Positions 23,199-23,360 of a stretch of DNA of 23,360 nt are shown in pieces. The notes beneath the pieces are model-generated. The model made no database searches, had not been told where the DNA came from, and was given only the letters and a program-made list of their open reading frames with translations. The translations under genes were made by a program, and so were the position numbers. Origin of the DNA: UBA1181 sp963626555 (lineage in GTDB: Bacteria > Bacteroidota > Bacteroidia > Bacteroidales > Paludibacteraceae); NCBI GenBank assembly GCA_963626555.1, contig CAVFXQ010000039.1, forward strand, positions 1-23,360, in the 5' to 3' direction. Position 1 is the stretch's first letter; every line of letters begins with the position of its first letter.

Positions 23199-23216
23199 CT
23201 GACATTTTTGTCATAT
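23199..23216 (+). repeat. CTGnCAT...GTCATAT motif, copy at the candidate lon promoter
   Basis: CTGACATTTTTGTCATAT. It contains the perfect inverted repeat TGACA-TTTT-TGTCA (23200-23213), placed 7 bases upstream of the TAAGTTTG box. It could be an operator or a replacement for the -33 element. Confidence 0.45.
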
Positions 23217-23230
23217 TGTTTTCCCATAAT

Positions 23231-23264
23231 GAAGAGGGATTGGTCTAATGTCCAACCCCTCTTC
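23231..23264 (-). terminator. Hairpin after the right-hand partial gene
   Basis: On the minus strand GAAGAGGGGTTGG pairs with CCAATCCCTCTTC (13 bp, one G-U pair; on the plus strand the same position would be an A-C mismatch) around an 8-base loop. It begins 45 bases after the stop at 23309. There is no U-tract, but stem length and strand asymmetry favour a 3'-end role for the minus-strand gene. Confidence 0.6.
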
Positions 23265-23308
23265 TTGTATAGGTTCTAAATGAATAAAAATCGGTGCTTT
23301 CTTTCAGT

Positions 23309-23359
23309 TTATTGTCTGATAAGCGTGAAATGTCCGGTGTACTGCATGTCAATTTCTGC
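23309..23359 (-). CDS. C-terminal end of an unidentified protein (5' truncated by window edge)
   Basis: The minus-strand frame entering from the right edge reads AEIDMQYTGHFTLIRQ before TAA (complement of 23309-23311). It matches the left-edge tail at 15 of 16 residues, while seven of the identical sense codons and the stop codon differ at synonymous positions. Function unknown; I do not recognise the family from so short a tail. A hairpin (23231-23264) follows the stop. Confidence 0.6.
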   Translation of the reverse strand, partial: AEIDMQYTGHFTLIRQ

Positions 23360-23360
23360 A

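Larger units (their letters stand above)
22948..23308. other. 361-base noncoding region upstream of lon
   Basis: AT-rich, with no convincing open frame on either strand. It holds, from the lon side: a perfect palindrome (23000-23017), one copy of a CTGnCAT...GTCATAT motif (23009-23025), a pyrimidine-rich stretch (about 23085-23160) with no recognisable element, an exact TAnnTTTG box on the minus strand (23185-23192), a second motif copy (23199-23216) and the hairpin after the right-hand gene (23231-23264). I see no tRNA or known riboswitch. Confidence 0.7.

Noticed and set aside
1..23360. Window ends as arms of a large inverted mobile element
   Set aside because: The shared peptide is encoded by divergent codons and similarity stops at the stop codons. 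The intervening genes are housekeeping genes with no transposase or integrase.

Overview
The window looks like core chromosome of a member of the Bacteroidetes, most likely order Bacteroidales. I infer this from three things. The gene families are typical of the group: a long RluA-type pseudouridine synthase, an RluB-type synthase with a Gly/Asn/Arg-rich head, a five-repeat DUF349 protein, a DUF5020 barrel, a cysteine-free L31 and an ECF-type sigma factor. Several genes carry the Bacteroidetes promoter signature TAnnTTTG, with a TTG/TTTG-like element about 18-19 bases upstream. Shine-Dalgarno sequences are weak or absent. I see no tRNA, rRNA, CRISPR array, insertion sequence, integrase or phage gene.

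Layout. Positions 1-1674 (+): the last codons of an unidentified gene, then an RluA-family pseudouridine synthase. Positions 1671-6820 (-): an RpoE-like sigma factor that converges on and overlaps the synthase, fmt, an NCS2 purine permease, a DUF5020 outer-membrane barrel, nadK and rpmE2. Positions 7029-7859 (+): a secreted cyclophilin, sharing a bidirectional terminator with the DUF456 membrane protein at 7959-8438 (-). Positions 8726-13483 (+): DUF349 protein, RluB-like synthase, purA. Positions 13557-18887 (+): HD hydrolase, histidine acid phosphatase, pnp and a membrane-anchored EEP-family hydrolase. Positions 19028-22947 (-): eno and lon. Positions 22948-23308: about 360 bases without a gene, holding inverted repeats and a promoter-like motif upstream of lon. 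Position 23309 to the end (-): the last codons of a second unidentified gene.

Function. Most genes serve translation and RNA metabolism (two pseudouridine synthases, Fmt, L31, PNPase), purine and nucleotide supply (NCS2 permease, probably the DUF5020 porin, PurA, NadK), glycolysis (enolase) and protein quality control (Lon, cyclophilin). The DUF5020-NCS2 pair reads as an outer- plus inner-membrane uptake route for purines.

No clear new defence or mobile system is visible. The points most worth a second look are: the two window ends carry the same C-terminal peptide encoded by different synonymous codons; two convergent genes end inside one palindrome and so share their last three residues; a cysteine-rich module sits in the RluA-family protein; a terminator lies directly before nadK; and a repeated inverted motif lies upstream of lon.
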